Source: Ardenticatenaceae bacterium (GTDB lineage Bacteria > Chloroflexota > Anaerolineae > Promineifilales > Promineifilaceae). Taken from it: a stretch of 64,000 bases of DNA. Where the stretch lies: positions 62,001 through 126,000 of the forward strand of contig JACKBN010000003.1 in assembly GCA_020634565.1 (NCBI GenBank). Reading direction: 5' to 3'. A program made the position numbers and the translations under genes. Within the stretch, counting starts at the first letter, position 1; the number at the start of each line of letters is the position of its first letter. Shown here in pieces: positions 44,320-52,890 of this stretch. Below the pieces are notes generated by a model. It saw nothing but the letters and a program-made list of their open reading frames with translations. It did not search any database and was not told the origin of the DNA.

Positions 44320-45183
44320 CTACCCGCGCAAAATAGGCCGCGTCAGGCAAGTGGCTCCCCCTTCTGCCTTGAGCGAGATTTCGTTGCCGCGATAAAGCTG
44401 CACGCGGCAGCCTGCTGCCTCCAACCGCTGTTTGGTGATGGGATTGTGCTCCAGCATCACACAGTTTCCCGGCGAGAGCGCCAAAACGTTCGGCCCCATC
44501 GTGCCAAACTCCTCGTCGGGCACCTCCACCAGACGAAAGCCGCGCGCTTTGAGCAGTTGGTAAAACGGCACCGGCATTAGCGGCAGATACACCACCGCCA
44601 CGTCCACATCCACCACGCTGATGAACGACATCAAATGCAGGCAGGCGGCTTCCCCTTCGTAATAGGGCAGCGGCACGGGAACGACTTCTACGTCGGCGGG
44701 GACGGCTTCCCGCAGTTGCGCCAGCCCAGCGGCATTGGTGCGAAACCCTTGCCCCACTGCCAACGTCTTCTCATCCAACCAGAGCAAATCGCCCCCCTCA
44801 GCGCGCGCCTCGCCGTGCAGTTGGTAATGAATGGGGATGCCTAGCTTTTGGTAAACGGCCGTATGCGCCCCCTCTTCTCCCTGCCGTAACGCCTTGCCCA
44901 TCTGCAAAATAATCGCCCCGTCATCGGTCACAATGCTGGGGTCATGCACAAAAATGGCGTCGGCGTGGTCGGGCAGTTCAACGTCGTGGTACACCACCTC
45001 AATCCCCTCGGCGCGCAGCAAATTAACAAAGGCGTCATGTTCGTTTTGCGCTTCCGGCAAAAACGGCCGTTCCGTGTAATGCCACTTCTCTGGGTCGGCG
45101 TTGCCAAAAGCGGTAGACGGCCGTTTCACCAGCACCGTCTGCAAAGGAGCAACCATGCTTTGGCTGCCGTAGTTTTTCGTCAT
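44320..45183 (-). CDS. DDAH/arginine-deiminase-like amidinohydrolase
   Basis: 287 residues; GAGGTG precedes the ATG. The guanidino-modifying enzyme fold is indicated by HADAIFVHDPSIVTDDGAI (substrate-binding region), GEARAEGGDLLWLDE, the His in EAACLHLMSF, and the nucleophilic Cys279 in GGATCLTRPI near the C-terminus. Relatives hydrolyse dimethylarginine or arginine to citrulline plus amine or ammonia. Length fits dimethylarginine dimethylaminohydrolase rather than arginine deiminase. The amino-acid ABC importer encoded upstream on the same strand may supply its substrate. Confidence 0.8.
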   Translation of the reverse strand: MTKNYGSQSMVAPLQTVLVKRPSTAFGNADPEKWHYTERPFLPEAQNEHDAFVNLLRAEGIEVVYHDVELPDHADAIFVHDPSIVTDDGAIILQMGKALRQGEEGAHTAVYQKLGIPIHYQLHGEARAEGGDLLWLDEKTLAVGQGFRTNAAGLAQLREAVPADVEVVPVPLPYYEGEAACLHLMSFISVVDVDVAVVYLPLMPVPFYQLLKARGFRLVEVPDEEFGTMGPNVLALSPGNCVMLEHNPITKQRLEAAGCRVQLYRGNEISLKAEGGATCLTRPILRG

Positions 45184-45202
45184 TTTTCACCTCATGGGGG
45201 AA

Positions 45203-45271
45203 GTAATTGGGTAATTGAGTAATTGGTAATTTTTCCGCTTGCAAATTACCAATTACTAATTACTCAATTAC
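45203..45271. repeat. TAATTGG-type tandem/inverted repeat, copy 2
   Basis: GTAATTGGTAATTT (45219-45232) and AAATTACCAATTAC (45243-45256) are perfect arms with a 10-base loop. The flanks iterate TAATTGA/TAATTGG and complements. It lies between the DDAH-like gene and the ABC importer genes. Confidence 0.65.
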
Positions 45272-45272
45272 A

Positions 45273-46025
45273 TTATGTCAATAAGTGGCTCAAAAACGCC
45301 CGCGTGCGCTCATCTTCAGGATTGTTAAACAGTTTTTCCGGCGGACCTTCTTCGATGAAACGGCCGTCGTGCATGTACAAAATGCGGTGGGCAAACTTGC
45401 GGGCAAAACCCATCTCGTGCGTCACCGTCAGCATCGTCATGCCTTCCTCAACTAGCTGCTGCATCACTGCCAACACTTCGCCAATCAGCTCCGGGTCCAG
45501 CGCCGAGGTCGGCTCGTCGAAGAGCATCACTTTTGGCTCCATCGCCAAGGCGCGGGCAATGGCCACCCGCTGCTGCTGCCCACCAGACAGCCGCGACGGG
45601 AACTGATCCCGTTTTTCCGCCAGCCCCACCTTCTCTAAGTTGTGCATTCCCAGCTCAATCGCTTCTTTTTTGGGCATCCCTTTCACAGTCACCGGCCCTT
45701 CGATGACATTTTGCAGCGCCGTCATGTGGGCAAACAAGTTAAACGATTGGAACACCATCCCCGTTTTCAAGCGTAAATCGTGAATTTTTTGCTGATACTC
45801 ACGCCCCTTGCCGCCCGCTTCGACCAGCAGACCATCCACTTCTACCGTGCCAAATTCCGGCTGCTCCAAAAAGTTGATGCAGCGCAGCAGGGTGCTCTTG
45901 CCCGAGCCACTGCGCCCGATAATGCAAATCACCTCCGCCGGAGCGACTTCAAACGACACCTCTTTCAGCACATGATAGTCGTCAAAATATTTGTTCAATT
46001 TGGTCACGCGTACGATGGCGCTCAT
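45273..46025 (-). CDS. Polar amino-acid ABC transporter ATP-binding protein
   Basis: 250 residues from the ATG at 46023-46025, which overlaps the permease stop (ATGA); longer frames run inside the permease gene. Walker A GRSGSGKST at 37-45, Q-loop in VFQSFNLF, signature LSGGQQQR, Walker B VMLFDEPTSALDPE, H-loop TVTHEMGFA. The GlnQ/HisP subfamily is shown by the DEPTSALDPELIGEVL block. It energises uptake of a polar amino acid with the permease and binding protein encoded upstream. Confidence 0.93.
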   Translation of the reverse strand: MSAIVRVTKLNKYFDDYHVLKEVSFEVAPAEVICIIGRSGSGKSTLLRCINFLEQPEFGTVEVDGLLVEAGGKGREYQQKIHDLRLKTGMVFQSFNLFAHMTALQNVIEGPVTVKGMPKKEAIELGMHNLEKVGLAEKRDQFPSRLSGGQQQRVAIARALAMEPKVMLFDEPTSALDPELIGEVLAVMQQLVEEGMTMLTVTHEMGFARKFAHRILYMHDGRFIEEGPPEKLFNNPEDERTRAFLSHLLT

Positions 46026-46873
46026 ATCGTTCGCTCCCCGCGTGCCAGGTACGCTTCCAGGCGAGCCTGTACGGCCGAAAAAATAATGGTGATGATCCAA
46101 TAGAAAACGGCCGCAATCAGCAACGCCTCCAAATTGCGGAAATTGGCCCGCCCCACCTTTTGCGCCCGCCACAAAATCTCCCACACAAAACCGGTCACGG
46201 AAATAAGCGACGTATCTTTGAGCATGGCAATAAATTGGTTGCCAATGGGTGGAATGACCAGCCGGAACGCCTGGGGCAGCACAATGCGCTGCATAATTTG
46301 CCGCTGCGTCATGCCAATGGCTAGGGCCGCTTCCCGCTGCCCCACCCCAACCGATTGGATGCCCGCTCGCATAATTTCCGTCATGTACGCGCCGTAGTTA
46401 AGCCCCAAGGCCAACACGCCAGCCCACAGGCCAGTGAGCGTAATGCCCAACTGCGGTAGCGCCAGAAAAAAGAAGATCACTTGCAGCAGCAGCGGCGTGC
46501 CGCGAATCAGCGAAATGTAAAAGGTGGCCAACGCATACGCTGGCGGCGATTTGGAAAGCCGCCCCAGCGCCCCCAACAGCGCCAGCACCGAAGCCAACGC
46601 GATAGACAAAACAGAGAGCAAAATCGTTAGCCCCACGCCGCCAAAAATAAAAGGAACGCGTTCCCAAATAAACGCCCAATCCAGGGAAATCGTAGAAAAC
46701 TCAACGCCAAAGATAGTAAATTCCAGCCCGCTAAAGGCAAAAACAAGCACCCCCAGCAGCACAAGGTAGGAAGCATTCACCCCCAGACGAAAACGCAGCT
46801 GCTTTTGGCGGCGCAGCTCCTGAATAATGCGGGCTTGTTTGGTGACGTCTGTCAAATCGGCCGTGGTGCGCAT
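46022..46873 (-). CDS. Polar amino-acid ABC transporter permease
   Basis: 283 residues from the ATG giving MRTTADL, seven bases after GAGGAG; the frame to 46936 would start inside a hairpin. After a basic cytosolic N-terminus (about 1-30) there are around six membrane helices of the His/Glu/Gln/Arg/opine permease family. Its EAA motif, GVGQREAALAIGMTQRQIMQ at about 193-212, docks to the ATPase; SLIRGTPLLLQ is the family signature. A single gene suggests a homodimeric pore. Confidence 0.9.
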   Translation of the reverse strand: MRTTADLTDVTKQARIIQELRRQKQLRFRLGVNASYLVLLGVLVFAFSGLEFTIFGVEFSTISLDWAFIWERVPFIFGGVGLTILLSVLSIALASVLALLGALGRLSKSPPAYALATFYISLIRGTPLLLQVIFFFLALPQLGITLTGLWAGVLALGLNYGAYMTEIMRAGIQSVGVGQREAALAIGMTQRQIMQRIVLPQAFRLVIPPIGNQFIAMLKDTSLISVTGFVWEILWRAQKVGRANFRNLEALLIAAVFYWIITIIFSAVQARLEAYLARGERTI

Positions 46874-46892
46874 GGCGTTTCTCCTCAAAAAA

Positions 46893-46934
46893 GCCACAGA
46901 GAGCATTGAGAGCTTTCTCAACACCCTCTGTGGC
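46893..46934 (-). terminator. Hairpin between SBP and permease genes
   Basis: GCCACAGAG (46893-46901) pairs with CTCTGTGGC (46926-46934). Read on the minus strand the stem is followed by TTTTTTG. It lies nine bases past the SBP stop and 20 before the permease start. It should let only part of the transcripts proceed, giving more binding protein than permease. Confidence 0.65.
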
Positions 46935-46942
46935 AAAAAAAA

Positions 46943-47800
46943 CTATTGCGTTGGGTCCATCGTTAAATCTTCGGTGAACCATTTTTGGGACAGCTCGGTT
47001 AGGGTGCCATCCGCGTGCATTTCAGCAATGATCTCGCCAACGCGCGCAACCAGCGCACTGTCGTCCAACTCACTGCTTTTGTCGAAGGCCACCGCTAAAT
47101 TCTCTGAGTAAACGGGTGAATCAACGCGATAGACGGGCACGTCACCGTCGATGGCGGCCTGCACGACCGTGTTGGAGGTCAGGAAAACGCTAAACTCGTC
47201 CCGTCCAGACTGGATGGATTGGAAGCAATCGTTGTCGGTTTGCAACGGCACGATGGTGACATCGGCAGGCGGCTCGGCGTAAAAACTGCTTGCTGGCAAA
47301 CCAAGGGAGTCGATGTCGCCGCTGAGCCAGGTTTCGTAGGTGGTAGAAAGTCCCACACAAACCGCTTGCCCGGCAATATCATCCAGCGATTCAATGCCGG
47401 ACCCTTCGGCAGCGGCAAATTGGGCGGGCGTATAATAGTAGGCTGGCTCGGCGAAATCCAGCACCTGTTGGCGATCGGTTGTGACGGTCATAGAGCCGAC
47501 GCTCATGTCCCATTGGCCGCCCCAATTGCCAGCGGTAATCACGTCCCAGTCTGGCGTGACAAACTCGACTTCCACACCCAGCCGCTCGGCAATTTCGGTA
47601 GCCACATCAATATCAAAGCCGACAAAATCGCCATTTTCATCCAGGTAGGATTGGGGGGCGTAGTTGGCGTCGGTTGAAACGCGAATGGTGCCGCGCTCTT
47701 CAATTGCGCCCAGCAGGTCATCGGCTTCGCTGCCACCACAGGCAGCGATGGCTCCCATTGCCAGCACGGAAATGAGTAGGAAAGACAGTTTCTTTATCAT
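46943..47800 (-). CDS. Amino-acid ABC transporter substrate-binding lipoprotein
   Basis: 285 residues; GAGGAG before the ATG. Lipobox IAAC (Cys21). The SBP family 3 signature GFDIDVATEIAERLGVEVEF is at about 61-80, after the RVSTDANYAPQSY strand; the hinge and second lobe (FAEPAYYYTPAQ; AVCVGLSTTYETWL) follow. Two Cys in the mature part may form a disulphide. It captures a polar amino acid outside the membrane and delivers it to the permease/ATPase encoded downstream. Confidence 0.9.
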   Translation of the reverse strand: MIKKLSFLLISVLAMGAIAACGGSEADDLLGAIEERGTIRVSTDANYAPQSYLDENGDFVGFDIDVATEIAERLGVEVEFVTPDWDVITAGNWGGQWDMSVGSMTVTTDRQQVLDFAEPAYYYTPAQFAAAEGSGIESLDDIAGQAVCVGLSTTYETWLSGDIDSLGLPASSFYAEPPADVTIVPLQTDNDCFQSIQSGRDEFSVFLTSNTVVQAAIDGDVPVYRVDSPVYSENLAVAFDKSSELDDSALVARVGEIIAEMHADGTLTELSQKWFTEDLTMDPTQ

Positions 47801-48108
47801 TGATTCTTCTCCTCTTATGTGGTTGTTTAAAATCGTTCAAATCTTTACAGGAATTGTGGGATTACTTGTGGGTTGTCGCTGCGCAGGTCAGTTTTGGGTT
47901 GAGCATCACCTCCTTTTTCAGGAGTTTGGTCGTATTCGCAACATTTTTGTGGAGTTGATGAATGGGGCCAGCATTTCTGTGTGCCTGCCCCGGCAAGGAC
48001 GTTGTAGATGCTTCATTATGCCACGAGATGACAGGATGTGGTAGCCAGACGGCCGTTTCCCGGCTATCCTTACCATTAAAATTTGTAAACTTCATTATGG
48101 GGAGTCAC
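47801..48108. other. Divergent intergenic region
   Basis: About 308 bases between the SBP and CoA-binding genes. One ACGGCCGT is near 48050 and GGGGAG for the downstream gene is at the right edge. I see no gene or clear regulatory symmetry. Confidence 0.3.
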
Positions 48109-48513
48109 ATGAACCAACAAGCAACCATCAACAAATTATTGGCTGAAACAAAAACGATTGCCGTTGTGGGCTTTTCCTCCAAAACGGCCAAAGCGGGCTA
48201 TTACGTGCCAGCTTACCTGCAAGAACAGGGGTACCGCATCATCCCTGTGAACCCGATGCTGCAAGAAGGTTTGGGCGAAACGGCCGTCGCCAGCCTCACC
48301 GACATTGCTGAACCCATAGACCTGGTGCTGATCTTCCAGCGCAGCGAAAACGTACCGCCATTTGTGGATCAGGCCATTGAAACGAACGCCAAAGCCGTCT
48401 GGATGCAGCTGGGCATTGCCAATGAAACGGCCGCTGCCAAAGCCGCAGCCGCCGGGCTAGATGTGGTGCAAGATGCCTGCATGTTGGTGGAACACAAACG
48501 CTGGGCAGCGTAA
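48109..48513 (+). CDS. CoA-binding domain protein (YccU-like)
   Basis: 134 residues from the ATG at 48109, five bases after GGGGAG; longer frames upstream are spacer. Rossmann-type CoA-binding domain of the succinyl-CoA-synthetase-alpha relatives: TIAVVGFSSKTAKAGYYVP (15-33), YRIIPVNPM (43-51), DLVLIFQRSENVPPFVDQA, AVWMQLGIAN and VVQDACMLVEHKR at the end. Short members of this family bind CoA but have no established reaction. Confidence 0.82.
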   Translation: MNQQATINKLLAETKTIAVVGFSSKTAKAGYYVPAYLQEQGYRIIPVNPMLQEGLGETAVASLTDIAEPIDLVLIFQRSENVPPFVDQAIETNAKAVWMQLGIANETAAAKAAAAGLDVVQDACMLVEHKRWAA

Positions 48514-48667
48514 ATCACCCAAAATTTTTGGGGATCTGCGTTTTGCTTTTAAGATCAGCCGTTAGATTTTGGCTTCATAATGGGACCAACTTATTTAAAA
48601 AGAACGCCAACCTGATAGGCCAGCCGTTCAGTCGCCGCCGACCGATTGGGTTTTTAAGTGGATACCC

Positions 48668-49834
48668 ATGCAAAAAATTTTAAGCAAATTCGTGACAAAC
48701 GCCCGCATCCTTCATATCAACAAAAAAGTGCGGCAAAACCCTACCTCTTTTGTGAGCCTGCGTGATTTTGACGTGTCGCCAGGTAACACTATCTCCCTCA
48801 AAAGCATTGCCCAAAATCCCAATATCTCGCTGTATGCGCTGAACCATTTCACGCAGGAAGCCATTTTTGTGGAAACGTCACCGAATGAGGATTTATCGCA
48901 ACGGCCGTTTCTCTACCAGGCGCAATACGAAAACGCCCTGCGCGCCTACAGCATGAGCTACAAAAGCTTTCTCAAGTTAGCCGACATGGTGCGCCAGCCA
49001 GAGAAAGAACTCATTCTCATTCACTCCGTGGGGCGCTGTGGCTCTACCCTGCTCAACACCGTCTTCAACAATCTGGATGAAGTGCTGAGCCTGTCCGAAC
49101 CCGAAGCGTTCACCGAAATTGTGAAGCGGCGCGAGTCAGACGGCAGCAACGAAGACGAAATGGCCCGCCTGTTGGATGCCGTTATTCAGGTGCAATGCCG
49201 CCCCAGCAACCAGATCACGCCGCAAAAATACGTCATCAAGTTTCGCAGCTTTTCCACCGTGATGATCGATCTGCTGCACCGCGTGGCGCCCCAGTCCAAG
49301 CACATCTTCCTGTACCGCAATGCCGAAGATCGCGCCCGCTCCATTGCGCGTGCCTTCAACACGGTAGAAGCTGGCAATGTTGAGCTAGACCCCATCAATC
49401 TGCGGGTACGCACCAAATTTGTGCCCTTGCTGACCCAATACGCCGACCGCGCCACCAACGGCGAGCTGTCCAAAGTGGAATTCAGCATGTTGGCCTGGCT
49501 TTCTGGCATGCAAAAATATTTGGAACAGCATGAAGCCGGCATTCCGATGTGCGCCGTGCGCTACGAAGACATGATTGCCGAGCCGGAACAAATTGTGCGT
49601 TTGCTGTTTGAGTATTGCGAACTGCCCACCACGCCTGAATACATCGCCAAGGGCGTAAAAGCGTTTGAGCGTGATTCGCAACAGGGCTCCAGCCTGGCCC
49701 GCAACAACCTGAAACAAAACCGGCAAAATCAACTCACCGAAGAGCATCTGCAAGAAATTCATCAGCTTCTGGCAGATCATCCCACGCTAAAAACGGCCGA
49801 TTTCATCGTCCCTGGCACCCTCCAACCCAACTAA
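48668..49834 (+). CDS. P-loop sulfotransferase-like protein
   Basis: 388 residues. PAPS-dependent sulfotransferase fold: the 5'-phosphosulphate loop IHSVGRCGSTLLN is at about 119-131, and the 3'-phosphate segment FLYRNAEDRARSIARAF is at about 215-231. VRYEDMIAEPEQ near 297-308 is the usual C-terminal family block. The ~100 N-terminal residues before the P-loop do not match a known domain. Acceptor unknown (lipid, glycan or protein). No signal peptide. The gene ends just before a copy of the AGATTGG palindrome. Confidence 0.72.
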   Translation: MQKILSKFVTNARILHINKKVRQNPTSFVSLRDFDVSPGNTISLKSIAQNPNISLYALNHFTQEAIFVETSPNEDLSQRPFLYQAQYENALRAYSMSYKSFLKLADMVRQPEKELILIHSVGRCGSTLLNTVFNNLDEVLSLSEPEAFTEIVKRRESDGSNEDEMARLLDAVIQVQCRPSNQITPQKYVIKFRSFSTVMIDLLHRVAPQSKHIFLYRNAEDRARSIARAFNTVEAGNVELDPINLRVRTKFVPLLTQYADRATNGELSKVEFSMLAWLSGMQKYLEQHEAGIPMCAVRYEDMIAEPEQIVRLLFEYCELPTTPEYIAKGVKAFERDSQQGSSLARNNLKQNRQNQLTEEHLQEIHQLLADHPTLKTADFIVPGTLQPN

Positions 49835-49840
49835 TTTAAG

Positions 49841-49905
49841 AGATTGGGCCATTTTCCCGCCAGCGCAAGGCAAAACTGATTGTCTGTGCCCAAATGGTCC
49901 AATCT
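49841..49905. repeat. Dispersed palindrome AGATTGG family, copy 3
   Basis: AGATTGGGCCATTT (49841-49854) faces AAATGGTCCAATCT (49892-49905); 13 of 14 positions pair and the other is G.U in RNA. It sits eight bases after the sulfotransferase stop. Confidence 0.6.
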
Positions 49906-50091
49906 TCAACTGTCCCCCCTGAAACTTTGCCCCAACACCTCCGTATAGTGAGTGTCATTAAGCAAACCGCCGGAAATGTACTGACACCCAAGCGACTTCA
50001 CTATGGTTTGCCCAAGTAAAGGCGGCGGAAATGGCTCTGCTTTTATTAACGCACATTCCCGCTTTTACATACCAACGCGGAGGTAATTAAA

Positions 50092-50493
50092 ATGTCTGAA
50101 TCAATTGATAATTTGAAGGATGCAGAAAAAGAAGCGATGCAAATGGAGGAAAGTCGGCCCCGGCACGTTCGGCGCCAAAGCGGCAGCCTGACCGGGGGAC
50201 TGATTCTCATTGGTATCGGCACCGTCTTTTTGCTGAGCCAGCTAACCGGTTGGTATATTCAAAACTGGTGGGCACTCTTCATCTTCATTCCAGCCGTCCT
50301 GAAGTTAAATGAAGTATGGCAAAGTTACCAGGCAAACGGCCGTTTCAATGCCGAAACGCGCGGTTCACTGATTGGGGCCCTGCTGTTGACCATGGTGGGA
50401 GCTTTCTTCCTCTTTAACATTAGCTGGAACTTATTCTGGCCACTCCTTCTGATTTTGTTTGGGGTTAGCGCGCTGCTGAACGGCCGTTCATAA
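50092..50493 (+). CDS. Small membrane protein, LiaF-type transmembrane (DUF5668) domain
   Basis: 133 residues; GGAGG before the ATG. A charged cytosolic N-terminus (1-30) is followed by three to four hydrophobic segments with the GGLILIGIGTVFLLSQ / WWALFIFIPAVLKL / LFWPLLLILFGVSALL pattern of the LiaF transmembrane domain. Full LiaF proteins join this to a toast-rack domain, and the toast-rack lipoprotein at 28864 is the other half of that design, encoded far away. Possible envelope-stress role. Two octamers lie within the gene. Confidence 0.65.
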   Translation: MSESIDNLKDAEKEAMQMEESRPRHVRRQSGSLTGGLILIGIGTVFLLSQLTGWYIQNWWALFIFIPAVLKLNEVWQSYQANGRFNAETRGSLIGALLLTMVGAFFLFNISWNLFWPLLLILFGVSALLNGRS

Positions 50494-50533
50494 CATTGTT
50501 TTTCTGATTCATTGCCCTATCTACCACTGGACT

Positions 50534-50609
50534 GAGCCGGTGGGAGGGTGACGTGGGATAATCGTGACCAACGCTTATTCCGCCTCACCCCCTCACCGGC
50601 TCTTTTTTT
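50534..50609 (+). terminator. Intrinsic terminator
   Basis: GAGCCGGTG (50534-50542) pairs with CACCGGCTC (50594-50602), followed by seven T. The 51-base loop includes further partial pairing. It ends the small membrane protein gene. Confidence 0.75.
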
Positions 50610-50755
50610 GTTTCTCGCCAATTTCCGCTTCCTCAATTACCATTCGGCAAACAACAAAAGCAACAGATTGGGCAGATTGCTTGGCTATTTTTCTGAAAAA
50701 CTCCGAGATTCCTCTGCGTAACTCTGTATTCCGCATTCTGCGAGGAGATCTCATC

Positions 50756-51487
50756 ATGACTCAGACACCTTTTGCTAATAAATCCACCGTGACCCAAATT
50801 CGGCAGCGGTTTGACAATGACGTGGAGCGCTTTTCCAACTTGCAAACCGCGCAATCTTCCACGGTGGATGCGCCGCTGGCGCTGGAACTAATCACCAGCG
50901 CAGCAGCCGCAACCAACCCCAACGCCAGCCACTTTTTGGATGTGGGCTGCGGGGCAGGCAACTACAGCCTGAAGCTGCTGGAAAAGCTGCCTAATCTGGA
51001 CGCCACGCTGATTGATTTGAGCCAGCCGATGTTGGATCGGGCGAAAGAGCGGGTGCAGGCGGTGACCAACGGCCGTATTCACACCCACCAGTCAGACATC
51101 CGCGAGCTTGAATTAGGGGAAAATCAGTTTGACATCATCATGGCGGCAGCGGTATTGCACCATTTGCGGGAGGAGGCGGAGTGGACGGCCGTTTTCCAAA
51201 AGTTCTTCCGCGCGCTCAAGCCAGGTGGCTCCATCTGGATTTCTGATTTGGTGACGCACACGGCGGAGGCGATTGAGCAGATGATGGTGGAACGATACGG
51301 CCGTTACCTCACCGACCTCAAAGACGAAGCGTACCGCGATCACGTTTTCGCCTACATCGCCGCTGAGGACACCCCCCGCCCCCTGCTCTTCCAAATTGAT
51401 TTGCTGCGCCAGGTTGGGTTCACCCAGGCCGAGATTTTGCACAAAAACAGCGTCTTTGCTGCCTTCGGGGCGGTGAAGCCGAGCTAA
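50756..51487 (+). CDS. SAM-dependent class I methyltransferase
   Basis: 243 residues from the ATG giving MTQTPFANK, eight bases after GAGGAG; the frame further upstream would start inside the terminator. Motif I HFLDVGCGAGNYSLKLLE is at about 62-79, motif II ATLIDLSQPM at about 86-95, and the post-motif FDIIMAAAVLHHLRE at about 125-139. The last part (PRPLLFQIDLLRQVGFTQAEIL) is typical of small-molecule methyltransferases. Substrate unknown. Confidence 0.82.
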   Translation: MTQTPFANKSTVTQIRQRFDNDVERFSNLQTAQSSTVDAPLALELITSAAAATNPNASHFLDVGCGAGNYSLKLLEKLPNLDATLIDLSQPMLDRAKERVQAVTNGRIHTHQSDIRELELGENQFDIIMAAAVLHHLREEAEWTAVFQKFFRALKPGGSIWISDLVTHTAEAIEQMMVERYGRYLTDLKDEAYRDHVFAYIAAEDTPRPLLFQIDLLRQVGFTQAEILHKNSVFAAFGAVKPS

Positions 51488-51545
51488 TTGTTGGAAACGG
51501 CCGTTTCGCCAATCCCTGCAAAATGAATCTGAGGGCTGATAACTA

Positions 51546-52310
51546 ATGAGCTTGCCAATAACTCTTCAGAAACAAATTGATGAAGCGCTTTATGCAATAC
51601 AGGAACATCCAAAGTCTGACCTGGATCCTTTCCATCGCCTTGTCATTTATCAATTCTTCGCCAGCCTTTCAGGATTGAAAGGTAGGATAGCGCGCATACA
51701 CTTATCGGTTATGGCTGCACACCGTGTTCTTCATCTATACGATGTCTTGCCTGAAGAGCATGGATATCCGACTATGCCGAGACTTATGATTTCAACTGCT
51801 GAACAACTTCTATCTCATTTAAGTGAGGGCTTGACCGAACAGCAACTCAATGAATTAGCAACAGGAATCATGATCGAGGTAGGCTATGGCCCTGAAGCCC
51901 AACCAATTGAAGTACATACTCACACAGCAATGGGACTTGCTCGGTTGGCGCAGGAGATGAACGATTTGACGGGCGAGATGCCAACGTCACTCTATTATCA
52001 TGCTTGGTGTGCCTTCCTAGCGGCCAAGAGTGCACTGGATGAGGCATTAGGCTGGGACGTGTTCCGAAATGCAGTTATCGACGCATCTACATCAAACTCA
52101 GATCTTAAGTGGATAGGGGACACGGCAAAATGGGCAGCAATAGCTTACGCTGGCGGAGAGTGGACAGAGTTTGAGGAACAAGATCCATCTGATTTTTCCC
52201 CGCAAGGTAACTGGAATTACTCCTCAACAATTGTAAGATCGAAACGAAAGGAATTTTGGGAATGGTGGTGTAGTGAGGTTATTCCAACAGCATGGAGATA
52301 TTCCGCCTAA
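51546..52310 (+). CDS. Hypothetical protein, possibly acquired
   Basis: 254 residues; no signal peptide or membrane span. Mostly helical, with many Trp and an acidic middle. The ending KRKEFWEWWCSEVIPTAW resembles the last helix of some immunity-protein families (Imm5-like), but the match is by eye only. The gene has no ACGGCCGT, lower G+C and less biased third-codon positions than its neighbours, so it may be a recent arrival. No toxin gene is adjacent. Confidence 0.5.
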   Translation: MSLPITLQKQIDEALYAIQEHPKSDLDPFHRLVIYQFFASLSGLKGRIARIHLSVMAAHRVLHLYDVLPEEHGYPTMPRLMISTAEQLLSHLSEGLTEQQLNELATGIMIEVGYGPEAQPIEVHTHTAMGLARLAQEMNDLTGEMPTSLYYHAWCAFLAAKSALDEALGWDVFRNAVIDASTSNSDLKWIGDTAKWAAIAYAGGEWTEFEEQDPSDFSPQGNWNYSSTIVRSKRKEFWEWWCSEVIPTAWRYSA

Positions 52311-52316
52311 CAAAGC

Positions 52317-52348
52317 CCACTTTCTTTGCACTTTTGAACAGAAAGTGG
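52317..52348. terminator. Hairpin after the 51546 gene
   Basis: CCACTTTCT (52317-52325) pairs with AGAAAGTGG (52340-52348), loop 14 bases, a few bases after the stop. No T-run. Confidence 0.4.
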
Positions 52349-52376
52349 CGCGGTGAGGACACCGGCCACAGCACAA

Positions 52377-52793
52377 TTAGCTTTCTTCACGCGTGCGCCG
52401 CAGTTCTTCTTGCAGCCGTTTAATCTCAGCATCCATTTCGCTGATGATTTGCTCTTTTGAACTTGAGACACGAGGGGCTGTGTTAGCCAGTTGCAGCGGC
52501 CTATCCCAGAAAAATTCTTTACTTAAACCGCCCCACACTTCCCAATGTTGTGTCACGCGATGTTTTTGCTTATTTCCGTTGACGTCTACATAGATAACAA
52601 CAAACTCGTAAAAACCTTTTTGCCCCCATTTATGCTCACGCCAAACAACAATGTCGCGCCCACCGGCCTGCTCTGCCAATTTACGCAACCGTTGTTTCGA
52701 TTCCTCAATTTGATTGGTTTGCTTGGCAAGACCCCAAATCAACACCCCCATAAGCCCGCCCAACAGCAAAACAAAAAACAACTCCTCGCTCAT
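52377..52793 (-). CDS. Membrane-anchored protein of unknown function
   Basis: 138 residues. One transmembrane helix at about 5-22 (FFVLLLGGLMGVLIWGLA) followed by a helix rich in Gln/Arg, a small beta-rich part (REHKWGQKGFYEFVVIYVDVNG) and a coiled-coil C-terminus (EMDAEIKRLQEELRRTREE). GGGAG lies about ten bases before the ATG. No family recognised. Confidence 0.55.
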   Translation of the reverse strand: MSEELFFVLLLGGLMGVLIWGLAKQTNQIEESKQRLRKLAEQAGGRDIVVWREHKWGQKGFYEFVVIYVDVNGNKQKHRVTQHWEVWGGLSKEFFWDRPLQLANTAPRVSSSKEQIISEMDAEIKRLQEELRRTREES

Positions 52794-52890
52794 TGAAATT
52801 CACTCCCTGATAAATTAAACCAGCTTGTTGCCTATGGATATCCATACGCAAATGCGGCCCGGAAGTTTTTGATTTTTGAGCAACTGGATA

